Source: UBA2991 sp965221735 (GTDB taxonomy: Bacteria; Chloroflexota; Dehalococcoidia; Tepidiformales; Tepidiformaceae). Taken from it: DNA of 64,000 nt. Location of the stretch: positions 2,232,001 through 2,296,000 of the forward strand of contig OZ244910.1 in the NCBI GenBank assembly GCA_965221735.1, given 5' to 3'. The position numbers and the translations under genes are program-made. This document shows positions 26,233 through 35,581 of this stretch, in pieces (the first letter of the stretch is position 1; every line of letters begins with the position of its first letter). The notes under the pieces were generated by a model that saw nothing but the letters and a program-made list of their open reading frames with translations, did no database searches and was not told the origin of the DNA.

Positions 26233-28305
26233 TCAGGAGCGACGACTCCCCTTGACCGCCATGACAGCCGCCCCGACAAGAATAAGCAGGACGAGCAGCG
26301 CCGGAAACGAGCGCTCGGGGGAGGCGCGCCCGCTACCGGTATCGGGCGCGGTGGGGGCGCCGGCGGATTCGTCCGCGGGCGCCCCGTCCGAGGTTTCGAG
26401 GAAGACGCTGCGGCCTTCGCCGCCGGGAGCGTAGCGCGGGTCGTCGGCGGAAACGGTCCCCATGTCCTGCAGGTACTCGCGCAGGGCCTGCTCGTAGGTC
26501 GCGAGAATCTGCAGCTGGTTCGGGTTCGCCCCGAGCATCGCGTACCCGTCGCCGGCGTTGGCGACGAAGCTGCTGGTCACGATGGTGACGGCTGGCGCTC
26601 CCTCCACGATCTCGCCGTCCGCGACGATCGGCGCGCCGCCGGCCAGGGTGAGGCTCACCACGCGACTTCCGGCGGGCCGGGAAGGGTCGTAGAGGGCGGC
26701 GATCCCGGCGATCTGGAGGAAGGCGCCGCTGGTGCCGGGATAGCGCGCGCCCGAGACCTCGAAGATGGCCTTGAGGTCGGAGGGGGAGACGTCCTGGACA
26801 ACGGAGACGGCATTGGGGAAGGGAAGCACGTCGAGCGTGTTGACGAGGTAGATGTCGCCCGGGGCGCTGCCGCTGGTGGGGAGCGTGTCGCCGGCGTTCT
26901 GGCGGATGCCGCCGCTGTTCAGAACGGCGATGACGGGGTTCGCGGGGCCGCGCTCGGGCAGACCGAGGGTGGGGGCGGCACGGTCGTAGGCGTGGAGGAA
27001 GGCGTCGGCGATCAGGTTGCCGGCATTGCTCTCGCCGCCCCGCAGACCCACGCGCGAGACATCGAGCAGCACCTCCGTGGTCGCGATGGTCGTGCTCGCG
27101 AAACCGGCAAGGCAGGCGGTCACGGGCTCCTCGATCGCGGCGACGAGCGCGGGGTCCGGGGCGACAGCGTCAGCGAACCCCACGGCCGCGGCGGCCTCGC
27201 TCCGGGGAACCACCGGTCGGGGGTAGCTGGTGGCCGTCACGATGCGTTCGACCTCACCGGCGGCGTTGAAGACGGCGTCGAGGCGACCGGCGTACTTGTA
27301 GTTGCCAGCCGTGGTCACGATGTAGACGGTCCGGTCGTCGGCGCCGGTGGCCTCGAGCGGGTACTCGCCCGCAACCGGAGCGCCCTCGCCCGGCAGGATC
27401 TGGACGGAGGCGTCGACGGCGGGGTTCTGGAGCAGGTCGTTGCCGCCGCCGGAGACGGCGATATCCACGCCCCGGAGGAGAGCGATGACGGCCACGTCGT
27501 TCGCGAGGTTCTGGAGGTGGCTGACGAAGACGATCCTGTTGACCCCCAGCGACAGCAGGCGGTCGATCTCGGCCTGGACGGCCACTGCCGTCGCCGGCAG
27601 ATCGGGGGTGACGGTCACGTTGCGGGGGATGGATATCCTGGTCAGGCTCGGGGTTGTCGCACCGACCAGACCGAAGCGAGCGCCAGTGGCCGGATCGTCG
27701 ACGATCATGGAGCGCCCGATCACGCGCCCGGCGTCGATAGGCGTCTCAATGAGCCCGTCCTCGTCAAGGAGATCGGCGAAGCCGGCCTCACCGGAGAAAT
27801 CGAGGTTGGCGCTGAGGAAGGGCTGGCCCTCGAAGCTGCGGACAAAGCGCTCGAAGACATCGGGCGTCGAGTCGAACTCGTGGTTGCCGACGACGTGGGC
27901 ATCGTAGGGGATGGCGCCCTGGGCGACGGCGTCGTAGAAAGGCGCGCCCTCGCGCTGACCGCAGAGGAAGGTGGCGGAAGAGAGGTAGGCGTCACCCGCG
28001 TACACGGCCAGGACGGCGTTCCCGGCGGCCCGGGCCTGCGCGATCTCCCGGCCGACGACGGCCCCGAAGGCGGCGATGCCGGCGACGGGAACCTCGACCG
28101 TGACGCCGTCGACCTCGACCGCGTTCGTGAGCGGAAGCAGGGCGGATTCGCCGTCGTTGTTGTGCAGCAGCGTGAGCGTGACCTCGCCGTCGCCCTGGGC
28201 GGCGGCAACCCAGGGGGCGGGACCGCGGCCCGTTGCGGCCAGCAGCAGCGCGAAGGCCGCGGAGAGAGCGAGAGCGGTCAAGGCGGCGGTACGTGCATGC
28301 GCCAA
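26233..28305 (-). CDS. 5'-nucleotidase/UshA-like metallophosphatase, cell-surface anchored
   Basis: A 690-residue exported protein, TTG start. Signal peptide about residues 1-37, calcineurin-like phosphoesterase domain about 40-330, 5'-nucleotidase C-terminal domain about 390-600 (NSGGIRQNAGDTLPT), then a Pro/Thr/Ser linker, a hydrophobic helix and basic tail (FPALLVLLILVGAAVMAV). GNHEFD and VFVSHL are present. The usual D-x-H metal motif reads NNDGES and the GGHSQ-like motif reads SGGGND, so several UshA metal ligands differ; a divergent nucleotidase subfamily of this type exists. The C-terminus suggests a membrane anchor; an APDTG precedes it. Confidence 0.82.
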   Translation of the reverse strand: MAHARTAALTALALSAAFALLLAATGRGPAPWVAAAQGDGEVTLTLLHNNDGESALLPLTNAVEVDGVTVEVPVAGIAAFGAVVGREIAQARAAGNAVLAVYAGDAYLSSATFLCGQREGAPFYDAVAQGAIPYDAHVVGNHEFDSTPDVFERFVRSFEGQPFLSANLDFSGEAGFADLLDEDGLIETPIDAGRVIGRSMIVDDPATGARFGLVGATTPSLTRISIPRNVTVTPDLPATAVAVQAEIDRLLSLGVNRIVFVSHLQNLANDVAVIALLRGVDIAVSGGGNDLLQNPAVDASVQILPGEGAPVAGEYPLEATGADDRTVYIVTTAGNYKYAGRLDAVFNAAGEVERIVTATSYPRPVVPRSEAAAAVGFADAVAPDPALVAAIEEPVTACLAGFASTTIATTEVLLDVSRVGLRGGESNAGNLIADAFLHAYDRAAPTLGLPERGPANPVIAVLNSGGIRQNAGDTLPTSGSAPGDIYLVNTLDVLPFPNAVSVVQDVSPSDLKAIFEVSGARYPGTSGAFLQIAGIAALYDPSRPAGSRVVSLTLAGGAPIVADGEIVEGAPAVTIVTSSFVANAGDGYAMLGANPNQLQILATYEQALREYLQDMGTVSADDPRYAPGGEGRSVFLETSDGAPADESAGAPTAPDTGSGRASPERSFPALLVLLILVGAAVMAVKGSRRS

Positions 28306-28325
28306 CGGGGATACCTCGGGGGATG

Positions 28326-28343
28326 GCGGCGGTTAGCCGCCGC
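28326..28343 (-). terminator. Short GC hairpin between chrA and the nucleotidase-like gene
   Basis: GCGGCGG and CCGCCGC arms around a 4-base loop, 24 bases after the chrA stop on the minus strand. No T-run follows, so termination would be weak. Confidence 0.35.
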
Positions 28344-28366
28344 ACGCGCGGCGAGCCTACGCGCGG

Positions 28367-29581
28367 CTACGCGAGCGCGCCAACAACAAGGCCCGCGGCT
28401 CCGCCGGCGAGGACGAGCCAGACGGTGCTCGGCGAGAACCGCACGAGGACGACCGCGGCCACCGCCAGGACGAGCGCGGCGAAGGCGTCGTCGACAACGA
28501 TGCGGCCGAGGGCGATTACGACAACGGCCATTACGGCGACAGCGGCCGCGCCCACACCGTCGAGGAAGCCGGAGGCCCATGGCGCCTCGCGCAGGCGGGG
28601 AACGAGGGGGTGGGTGACGGCGACGAAGAAGAACGAGGGCAGGAAGATGCCGAGTGTCGCGACGATGGCGCCGGGGAAGCCGTCGAAGACGTAGCCGACG
28701 AAGGTGGCGGTGGTGAAGACAGGTCCGGGCGTGAACTGACCGACGGCGACAGCGTCGACAAGGGTCTGCTCGGTGAGCCAGCCTCGATTGGTGACGAAGT
28801 CGGCCTCGAGGAAGGCGACGAGGACGTAGCCGCTGCCGTAGAGCGTGCCGCCGATCTTGAGGAACACCCAGAACAGCTCCGGCAGGGCGAACCCGGCGGG
28901 GCTCGCGAGGAGCACGAGGCCGCCGGCGCGGCGACCGGTCACGCGAAGCCAGCGGCGGGCGGCTCGCCAGGCCACGCGGGGATCGGGGAGAGGGGAAGCG
29001 AGGGGCTTGCGGAGGGGCTCGGGGGCGAGCCGCCGCCAGGCAAGGAGGACAACCCCGGCGCCGATGATGACGATCGCCTCGTTCAGCCCGAAGACGGCGA
29101 GGACGACGGCGGCGCCCGCGACGGCGGCGGTATCCCAGGCGCGGACGGCGGTCGTGCGCAGACCCCAGATGGCCTGCACGACAATCGCGAGGATGACCGG
29201 CTGCACGCCGCGCAACAGGTCGAGGCCGATGTCCGTTTCCCCGTACTCCACGTAGACCCAGGCGAAGACCAGGACGATGGCGAAGGCGGGCAGGATGAAG
29301 GCCGCGCCCCCGAGCCAGAGTCCGGCCCAGCCCGCGCGGCGGGCGCCGAGGTGCATGGCCAGCTCGGTCGAGTTGGGGCCGGGGATGAGGTTGGCGACGG
29401 CGAGGTGGTCGAGGAGGTCCTGGTCGGTGAGCCACTTGCGGCGCTCGACGAGGTCGCGGCGCATCATCGCGACGTGGGCGGCGGGGCCGCCGAAGGCGAC
29501 GACGCCGAGGCGGAGGAAGTAGCCGACGGTGTCCCAGAGGAGTCCGTGACCGGGGGCAGGAGTGGGGGTGGTTGCGTTCAC
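28367..29581 (-). CDS. chrA: Chromate ion transporter, long form
   Basis: A 404-residue CHR-family protein with two homologous halves of about six helices each. Each half carries its own signature: VVAFGGPAAHVAMMRRDLV with LIPGPNSTELAMHLG, and FVTNRGWLTEQTLVDAV with GQFTPGPVFTTATFVGY. Long-form ChrA exports chromate or related oxyanions. GTG start, no clear ribosome binding site. Neighbours do not include a ChrB regulator. Confidence 0.92.
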   Translation of the reverse strand: MNATTPTPAPGHGLLWDTVGYFLRLGVVAFGGPAAHVAMMRRDLVERRKWLTDQDLLDHLAVANLIPGPNSTELAMHLGARRAGWAGLWLGGAAFILPAFAIVLVFAWVYVEYGETDIGLDLLRGVQPVILAIVVQAIWGLRTTAVRAWDTAAVAGAAVVLAVFGLNEAIVIIGAGVVLLAWRRLAPEPLRKPLASPLPDPRVAWRAARRWLRVTGRRAGGLVLLASPAGFALPELFWVFLKIGGTLYGSGYVLVAFLEADFVTNRGWLTEQTLVDAVAVGQFTPGPVFTTATFVGYVFDGFPGAIVATLGIFLPSFFFVAVTHPLVPRLREAPWASGFLDGVGAAAVAVMAVVVIALGRIVVDDAFAALVLAVAAVVLVRFSPSTVWLVLAGGAAGLVVGALA

Positions 29582-29644
29582 GACGAGCGGTCGGGAGCAC
29601 GATACCGGGCTGCCGGGCGTGCGGTGTGAACAACGATCGGCGTG

Positions 29645-30466
29645 CTAGTAGAGGCGGGCGGCCTCGGCTTCGAGGGCGCGTCGCCCGGCTTCGTCCATGG
29701 GGCGCCAGTCGGAGGCGGTGGCGACGTTGTCGTGGATGCGGGAGGGGTAGCGGGCGCCGGGGATGGCAACGGAGACGCCCGGGTTCGACCAGACGTAGCG
29801 GAGGAGGTTGGCGGGCGTGAGGGGGCCGTCGTAGCCCTCGGCGATGCGGCCCCGCATGGCGCTCGTGCGGCCGGAGCCCCCGACGGGACGCATCACGATC
29901 ACGCCGACATCGTGCTCGGCGGCGAGGTCGATCAGTGGGGCCGTCGCCGGGTAGAAGGCGGAATACTCGAGCATGACAGTGTCGAACTCGCCGGAGGTGA
30001 TGGCCTTGCGGGCGATCTCAGCGGTGTGCGAGGAGATGCCGATGTGGTCGATCAGCCCGCGGTAGCGAGCGGCCTGGAGCCCGGCGAGGGCGCCATCCTC
30101 GTGCATCACGTCGTCCCACGCCTCGAGGGTCGAGACATCGTGGAGTTGGTAAAGGGTGATGCGTTCCCGGCCCAGGGCACGGAGAGAGCGGTCGATGTCG
30201 TACTGGGCGCCGTCGGCGGTGCGGCTGAAGGTCTTGCTGGCGAGGCAGAGGTCCGCGGGTGGAGCCGTTTCGCGCAGGGACTGGCCGATGAGCATCTCGC
30301 TGCCGGCGTACTCGCGGGCGGTGTCGATGAAGGTGATCCCTGACTCGATGGCGGCGCGGAGGGTGTCGCCACCATCGGGGGAGGTGGGGGTGTCCATCGC
30401 GCCGAGACCGAGCTCCGGGACCATGAGGCCGGTGCGACCAATCCTGCGCCGCTTCACTTCACTCAC
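29645..30466 (-). CDS. Aldo/keto reductase
   Basis: A 273-residue (alpha/beta)8 NADPH-dependent oxidoreductase starting at GTG 30466, 5 bases after the Rieske gene's stop. The open frame extends upstream into that gene but lacks family sequence. The catalytic tetrad is visible: Asp and Tyr in FIDTAREYAGSEMLIG, Lys in LASKTFSRTADG, His in YQLHDV. It reduces carbonyls of unknown origin. Probably in one transcript with the Rieske protein. Confidence 0.9.
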   Translation of the reverse strand: MSEVKRRRIGRTGLMVPELGLGAMDTPTSPDGGDTLRAAIESGITFIDTAREYAGSEMLIGQSLRETAPPADLCLASKTFSRTADGAQYDIDRSLRALGRERITLYQLHDVSTLEAWDDVMHEDGALAGLQAARYRGLIDHIGISSHTAEIARKAITSGEFDTVMLEYSAFYPATAPLIDLAAEHDVGVIVMRPVGGSGRTSAMRGRIAEGYDGPLTPANLLRYVWSNPGVSVAIPGARYPSRIHDNVATASDWRPMDEAGRRALEAEAARLY

Positions 30467-30471
30467 GGCAG

Positions 30472-31140
30472 CTAGCCGAAGGTCATCCGGGGGACGGAGC
30501 TGGGTGCGGGAGCCGGGTACTTCTGCGGCGGACGCGCAACACTGGGCCGCTCCTCGCGGGGGATGCGGTTGAAGGCGACGCGCATGGCCTCGTGAGAATC
30601 GTGCCATGCGCGGAGGGCGCCGGCGATGGCGACCGCGTTGGGGAGGTCGGCGGCCTCGACGGTGCGGGGCATCCCCTCGGGGGGCTCGATCCCGGCGCCG
30701 ACGACGGCGGCGCGACGCCAGTCGACGAGGACGGCGCGGGCGCCCTCGGTGGCGTTGACGAGGGCGTTGGCGGCCTCCGTGGCGGCGAAGAATGCCTGGC
30801 GGGCCTCCTCGTAGCTGGCGGCGAGGTCCTCAATGGCGACGTAGACACCGTCGTCGCGAGCCTCGACCGGATAGGAGGGCGGCCCCTCCTCGTAGGTGGG
30901 GGAGGGGTGGCCGTCTTGCGGGTCGAACTCGTAGTTGTGGAGCGGGCAGATGAGCCAGCCGCGATCGATGTAGCCCTCGCCGAGGGGGGCGTTCTCGTGC
31001 GGACAGCGGTTATCGAGGGCGCCGTAGCGCCCCTCGTGCAGCGTGAGCACGAGCACATTCCGCCCGGCGAGAACGGTCTTGACGTCGCCTTCTTCGAGGT
31101 CGTCGAGGCCGGCAACGCGGTACCAGTCGACCTGAACCAC
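30472..31140 (-). CDS. Rieske 2Fe-2S protein
   Basis: A 222-residue protein starting at GTG 31140, which has TATCAT exactly 6 bases upstream and no ribosome binding site, so it is probably leaderless. Cluster ligands are C46-P-H48 and C65-P-L-H68 in a non-haem-dioxygenase-ferredoxin-like Rieske domain (residues 1-105). The C-terminal half is a helical extension I do not recognise. It may be an electron carrier or a small-molecule-binding ferredoxin; the following aldo/keto reductase could share its pathway. Confidence 0.85.
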   Translation of the reverse strand: MVQVDWYRVAGLDDLEEGDVKTVLAGRNVLVLTLHEGRYGALDNRCPHENAPLGEGYIDRGWLICPLHNYEFDPQDGHPSPTYEEGPPSYPVEARDDGVYVAIEDLAASYEEARQAFFAATEAANALVNATEGARAVLVDWRRAAVVGAGIEPPEGMPRTVEAADLPNAVAIAGALRAWHDSHEAMRVAFNRIPREERPSVARPPQKYPAPAPSSVPRMTFG

Positions 31141-31146
31141 GGCAGG

Positions 31147-31152
31147 ATGATA
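31147..31152 (-). promoter_or_regulatory. Candidate -10 (TATCAT) for a leaderless Rieske transcript
   Basis: TATCAT on the minus strand, then six bases (CCTGCC), then GTG 31140. The spacing matches leaderless promoters, where transcription begins at the start codon. No strong -35 is seen. Confidence 0.5.
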
Positions 31153-31246
31153 GCGCGGGACGGGCTCAGCCAGAATCACAAATCTTGCTGACGGACATAC
31201 CGCCTTTGAGTTAGAGTGCCGTCGATTCAGCACCCGGGAGAGCACC

Positions 31247-33025
31247 ATGCGAGAGAGCTATTGGGGGCGCTATTGGAAGCGCCGACGATCACGACGCAGC
31301 TTCCTCATCGGAGGCGCGGCGCTGGCAGCGGGTTCGGCGGGCCTGGTGGCCGTCGGGTGTGGCGACGACGACGATGACGAGCCGGATCAACCGGCCGAGC
31401 CGGCCGCAGCCGAGGAGACGGCAGCCGCGGCAACCGAAGCGCCCGCCGAGGAGACCGCAGCAGCAGCCCCGGCGGATGGGCCCATGCCGGGCGGAACCTT
31501 CCGCCAGCACAAGACGCAGGTCGACGACGGGATCGACCCTGGCCTGAAGGTCATCAACAACAACGAGATCCTGGCTCGCATCTACAACCACACGCATCTC
31601 TACAAGGTCTCGACAAACGAGTTCCTGTTCGATGCGGCGACGGCGATGGAGCAGCCGGACAACACGACGATCATCTTCCCGCTGCGCTCGGGGATGACGT
31701 TCCACCACGACGGCAGCGCCGTGACGGCGGAGGACGTGGCGAGCACGTGGAGCCGCTTCCCCGCGCTGCTGGCGGACCAGGGTTCGCAGGTGAACGAGGC
31801 GAACTGGGGCTTCATGGACACGATCACGGCGGTCGACGAGTCGACAGCCAGGGTGGACCTGAAGGCACCCGCAGCCTCGGCGCCGGTGCTGATGGCGTCG
31901 ACGGCCTACGGCATCGTCTCGAAGGCCTTGCTGGACCAGCAGGCGAACGGGAACGTGCAGGAGCTGGACGCGGGCGCGGGTCCGTACGTCATCGAGCAGC
32001 GTGACAGCGCGGGCGTCGCGCTGGCGCGCTATCCCGACTACTACCCGCACGAAAACCCCTCGACGCACTTCCTTGAGGGCGCTCCCCACATCAACCGTCA
32101 CGAGACGCGCATCATCGTGGACCGGGCGGCGGTGAAGGCGGCGTTTTTCGCGGGAGATATCGACTACATCCCGGCGATCGCGGACCGCATCGAGTTCGAG
32201 GAGTTCACCGGCGACGACCGCTTCACGGCGAAGGAGGTGGCCTCCACGGAGGCGCGTTTCCTCGCATACGACAACATCAAGTTCACGGACAGGCGGGCGC
32301 GGGAGGCGGTGTCGCTGGCCATCAACTACGACGCCATGATCGCGACGCTGTACGCGGGCGACGGCGTGTACGACGGTCCCGTGGGCCAGGCCTTGCCGGG
32401 GTTCGCGCTCGACCAGGAGACGCTGAAGTCGTACCGGGTGTTCGATCCGCAGAAGGCGCGGCAGCTGTGGGAGGCCTCGGGCACCGAAGTCGAGCATATC
32501 CGCATCGAGACGAGCATCGACCCGCGCGGCTCGACAATGGCGGAGTTCCTCGCGCGCCAGATGGAGGAGAACCTCGGCGTCACGGCAGAGCCCCTGATCC
32601 ACGACGTGACGACGTACGTGGCGCGGGCGCGCGAGCCAATCAAGCAGTGGGAGCTCTTCGTGGTGCCGTACAACGCGAGCACGACACCGGAGATCTACAA
32701 CATGACGATGATGAACCCGGACGCCTTCGCGGGCGTGTCGTGGAGCTTCGGGGTGGACCAGCCGGACGCGAGCCTGGTGGCGAACGCCCAGAAGCTGATC
32801 GACCTGACGGCCGCGCAGGCGCAGGAGGTCGACCCGGACCTTCGCCTCCAGAAGATGGAGGAGATGCAGCTCTTCGCGCTCGATGAGCTGGTGCCGGGCA
32901 TCAACCTGCCGGTGCCGGGCCACAGCTGGGTCGTGTACAACTCCCGGGTCGGGAACTTCCCGGAGGACGACACCCTCCTTGGTGGGTTCCTGAACCGGAC
33001 GCACGACATGTACATCAAGAGCTAG
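31247..33025 (+). CDS. Family 5 (peptide/DppA-like) substrate-binding lipoprotein, Tat-exported
   Basis: A 592-residue binding protein. The signal has a twin-arginine motif (RRSFLIGGAALAAG) and a lipobox ending VAVGCGDD, followed by acidic and Ala/Glu/Thr linker. The mature part begins GGTFRQHKTQVDDGIDPG, typical of SBP family 5 which binds oligopeptides, nickel or sugars. It heads an operon with two DppBC-type permeases; a strong hairpin follows it. Divergent from the Rieske gene. Confidence 0.92.
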   Translation: MRESYWGRYWKRRRSRRSFLIGGAALAAGSAGLVAVGCGDDDDDEPDQPAEPAAAEETAAAATEAPAEETAAAAPADGPMPGGTFRQHKTQVDDGIDPGLKVINNNEILARIYNHTHLYKVSTNEFLFDAATAMEQPDNTTIIFPLRSGMTFHHDGSAVTAEDVASTWSRFPALLADQGSQVNEANWGFMDTITAVDESTARVDLKAPAASAPVLMASTAYGIVSKALLDQQANGNVQELDAGAGPYVIEQRDSAGVALARYPDYYPHENPSTHFLEGAPHINRHETRIIVDRAAVKAAFFAGDIDYIPAIADRIEFEEFTGDDRFTAKEVASTEARFLAYDNIKFTDRRAREAVSLAINYDAMIATLYAGDGVYDGPVGQALPGFALDQETLKSYRVFDPQKARQLWEASGTEVEHIRIETSIDPRGSTMAEFLARQMEENLGVTAEPLIHDVTTYVARAREPIKQWELFVVPYNASTTPEIYNMTMMNPDAFAGVSWSFGVDQPDASLVANAQKLIDLTAAQAQEVDPDLRLQKMEEMQLFALDELVPGINLPVPGHSWVVYNSRVGNFPEDDTLLGGFLNRTHDMYIKS

Positions 33026-33040
33026 GGAGTCCACACCGGG

Positions 33041-33070
33041 GGCCGGGCGGGCGTTTCCGCCCGCCCGGCC
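33041..33070 (+). terminator. Perfect 13-bp hairpin between binding protein and permease genes
   Basis: GGCCGGGCGGGCG, loop TTTC, CGCCCGCCCGGCC. No T-run. Such hairpins usually stabilise or partly terminate the mRNA so that the binding protein is made in excess over the permeases starting at 33090. Confidence 0.75.
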
Positions 33071-33089
33071 TCGTGGAGTCGGCCAGGCA

Positions 33090-34040
33090 ATGCAGGCCTA
33101 CATCGCGCGCCGGTTGATCGCCGTCCCGTTCATGTTGTTCGGGATGTCGCTGCTGCTGTTCTGGTTGCTCTTCCTGCGGCCGGGAAACGCGGCGCTGACG
33201 GGATTCGGGCTGGTCTCGCCGGACCAGAACAAGCAGGCGATCGCCAGCCTCGAGGAGGAGTTCGGCCTCGACCGGCCCTTCTTCGTGCAGTACGGGGACT
33301 GGGCCTGGAGCGCGCTCCAGGGGGACTTCGGCATCTCGCTGAAGAACCGCCGCCCGGTGACGCCCGAGATCAGGTCGCGGCTGCCGGTCACGGCCGAACT
33401 GGGGCTGCTGACGGTGCTGTTGACGGCGTTAATCGGGATCCCCGTCGGAATCATCTCGGCCATCAGACCGGGGACGTTCCTCGACGGCGCCTTACGCATC
33501 GTGACGATCTCGGGGATCTCCGTGCCCAACTTCTGGGTGGCGACGCTGGTGATCACCTTACCCGCGATCTGGTGGGCCTGGACCCCCCTGTGGGAGTACG
33601 TCCGCTTCGAGGATGACCCGCTCAACAACCTGAAGATCGTGATCTGGCCGGCGGTCACGCTGGCCATCGCGACGGCGGCCTACGTGGCCCGCATCGTGCG
33701 CTCCTCAATGCTGGAGACGCTGTATTCGGACTACGTGCGGACGGCGCGGGCGAAGGGCCTGCGCGAGCGGGCGGTGGTGCTGCGGCACGTGTTCCGCAGC
33801 TCGATGATCGCGGTGATCACGGTGATCGGCATCCAGCTGGGGGCGGTGCTGGGCGGCTCGGTGATTGCCGAGCAGATCTTCGGGATTCCGGGCCTCGGGC
33901 TGCTCGTGTTCGAGTCGGTTGTGTCGATTGACTACACGGTGGCGCTGGCGGCGATCATGGTGTTCGCCTTCATGTTCACGATCGTCAACCTCGCGGTTGA
34001 CGTCATCTACACGTTCGTCGACCCGAGGATCCGGTACTGA
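33090..34040 (+). CDS. Peptide-type ABC transporter permease (DppB/OppB family)
   Basis: A 316-residue permease with six helices, opening AYIARRLIAVPFMLFGMSLL. The inner-membrane coupling motif is YVRTARAKGLRERAVVLRHV. It is half of the channel fed by the lipoprotein at 31247. The stop shares one base with the next start. Confidence 0.93.
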   Translation: MQAYIARRLIAVPFMLFGMSLLLFWLLFLRPGNAALTGFGLVSPDQNKQAIASLEEEFGLDRPFFVQYGDWAWSALQGDFGISLKNRRPVTPEIRSRLPVTAELGLLTVLLTALIGIPVGIISAIRPGTFLDGALRIVTISGISVPNFWVATLVITLPAIWWAWTPLWEYVRFEDDPLNNLKIVIWPAVTLAIATAAYVARIVRSSMLETLYSDYVRTARAKGLRERAVVLRHVFRSSMIAVITVIGIQLGAVLGGSVIAEQIFGIPGLGLLVFESVVSIDYTVALAAIMVFAFMFTIVNLAVDVIYTFVDPRIRY

Positions 34041-34978
34041 TGACGGAGACGACGGAAGCAGCCGCGGCCCTGAGCCAGGAGGCGATGCGCCCGCGGGCGC
34101 GGCGCGGCGCGGGGCTGTTGCGCTTCCTCCAGCAGCAGCGGCTGGGCACGATCGGAGGCGTTCTCATCATCCTGATGGTCATCGGCGCCGTCGCCGCCCC
34201 GGTGCTCCGCACGAGCGACCCGGAGGGGTTCGGCGTGGCGCCGATCCTCGAAGGGCCAAGCGGGAGCCACTTCTTCGGGACGAACCGGGAGGGGCGGGAC
34301 GTCTGGTCGCGGGTGCTGTACGGCGGCCGGGTCTCGCTCAAGATCGGGCTGGCAACAGTGATCGTGGCGGCGCTGGGGGGAACCGCGCTGGCGCTGATCG
34401 CGGGCTATCTCGGGGGCGTCGTCGACTTCGCCCTGGGACGGGTGGCGGACGTGCTGATCGCCTTCCCGTCAATCTTGTTCGCACTGACGTTGCACGCCTC
34501 GCTACGCGACGAATTACCGAACCTCGGGCAGGTGCTGGCGGCAGAGGAGTTCCTGCTGGTGGTCGCGATCTGCATCGTGTTCACGCCGGTGATCTTCCGG
34601 ATCATGCGGGGGAACGTGCTGGAGCAGCGGGCCGCGATTTATGTCGAATCGGCGCGGGTCATCGGGGCGAGCGAAGTGCGCATCATGTGGCGCCACATCT
34701 TCCCGAATCTCGTGGGGCTGCTCCTGATCGTCATGAGCACAACGCTGCCGGCGGCGATCCTGACCGAGTCGGCGCTGAGCTTCCTGGGGGTGGGGGTGGA
34801 ACAGGGGACGCCGTCGTGGGGGGCGGACCTCTCGGGGAGCAACCGCACCTACTTCGTGCGGGCGCCGTGGATCGCGATCTTCCCCGGCCTCGCGCTGAGC
34901 GTCACGGTGCTGGCCTTCAACCTGTTCGGGGACGCGCTGCGGGACACGCTCGACCCGAGGCTTCGGGGTCAGCGGTAA
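34040..34978 (+). CDS. Peptide-type ABC transporter permease (DppC/OppC family)
   Basis: A 312-residue permease with FGTNREGRDVWSRVLYGGRVS after the first helix and coupling segment YVESARVIGASEVRIMWRHI, both typical of DppC. Pairs with the DppB-type protein. No DppD/F ATPase follows; the next gene is convergent, so the ATPases must come from elsewhere. Confidence 0.93.
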   Translation: MTETTEAAAALSQEAMRPRARRGAGLLRFLQQQRLGTIGGVLIILMVIGAVAAPVLRTSDPEGFGVAPILEGPSGSHFFGTNREGRDVWSRVLYGGRVSLKIGLATVIVAALGGTALALIAGYLGGVVDFALGRVADVLIAFPSILFALTLHASLRDELPNLGQVLAAEEFLLVVAICIVFTPVIFRIMRGNVLEQRAAIYVESARVIGASEVRIMWRHIFPNLVGLLLIVMSTTLPAAILTESALSFLGVGVEQGTPSWGADLSGSNRTYFVRAPWIAIFPGLALSVTVLAFNLFGDALRDTLDPRLRGQR

Positions 34979-34993
34979 GCAGCCGCGCTACTT

Positions 34994-35581
34994 CTACTTC
35001 ACGTTGAAGCGCGTGCGCATGCCCAGTTCGTAGTGGCTTTCGAGCTCACCGTCCTCGACCTCAGCAATGTTGCAGAGGAGGAGGTACTTGCCGGGCGGGA
35101 GGTCGATCACGATCGAGGCCGTGCTGCCAGTTGCGAAGGGCTCGATCTCGTCGACGAAGTCGATCTCGTCTTCGGGGACGCGCCCGTCAACGACGGGGAT
35201 GTCGGCGATCTCGGCATCCCCGATGCGGATGACCAGGAACTCGTGGGGGTCATCGGGACCAACATTCTCCACGAAGAAGTAGATTCTGCCCGCTTCGACT
35301 TCCTCGACCTCGCTCAAGATGGCCCACTCGCGCAGCGTGACGTTGACGCGGGTCGTACCGTCGGGTTGCGGCATCACCACGCCGGGGCCGGCCATGGCTG
35401 TCGCAGACGGCGAGACCGAGGCCCCGGGAGAGGCTGACGCCGAGGGGGACGCTTCGGTCTCGTTGAGCACCCGCACCGTCCCGGGGGCGTCGTCTCCGCA
35501 CGCCCCCAGGAGACCCCCCAGGAGCGTCAGCGCGGCCACGGTCGCGCCTGCCCTTCGGATTCCTGAACGAAGGTGCTGCAT
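34994..35581 (-). CDS. Cupredoxin-domain lipoprotein
   Basis: A 195-residue lipoprotein starting at ATG 35581 after AGGGAG. Lipobox LLGAC with Cys28, then a Ser/Ala/Pro linker (about 40-65) and a plastocyanin-like domain. A type 1 copper site can be proposed: His113 (DPHEFLV), Cys170 (LLLCNIAE), His183 and Met188 (SHYELGM). The Cys-His loop is longer than in plastocyanin by several acidic residues. It is likely an extracytoplasmic copper electron carrier. The 5' region (35582-35858) is unusually elaborate. Confidence 0.82.
   Translation of the reverse strand: MQHLRSGIRRAGATVAALTLLGGLLGACGDDAPGTVRVLNETEASPSASASPGASVSPSATAMAGPGVVMPQPDGTTRVNVTLREWAILSEVEEVEAGRIYFFVENVGPDDPHEFLVIRIGDAEIADIPVVDGRVPEDEIDFVDEIEPFATGSTASIVIDLPPGKYLLLCNIAEVEDGELESHYELGMRTRFNVK

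Noticed and set aside
31289..33034. 581-aa minus-strand open frame opposite the DppA-like gene
   Set aside because: Arg/His/Val-rich mirror translation with no fold; the plus-strand gene is a clear binding protein.
33041..33070. Full terminator between the DppA-like and permease genes
   Set aside because: No T-run and only 20 bp from the next gene of the same system; more likely stabiliser or partial attenuator.
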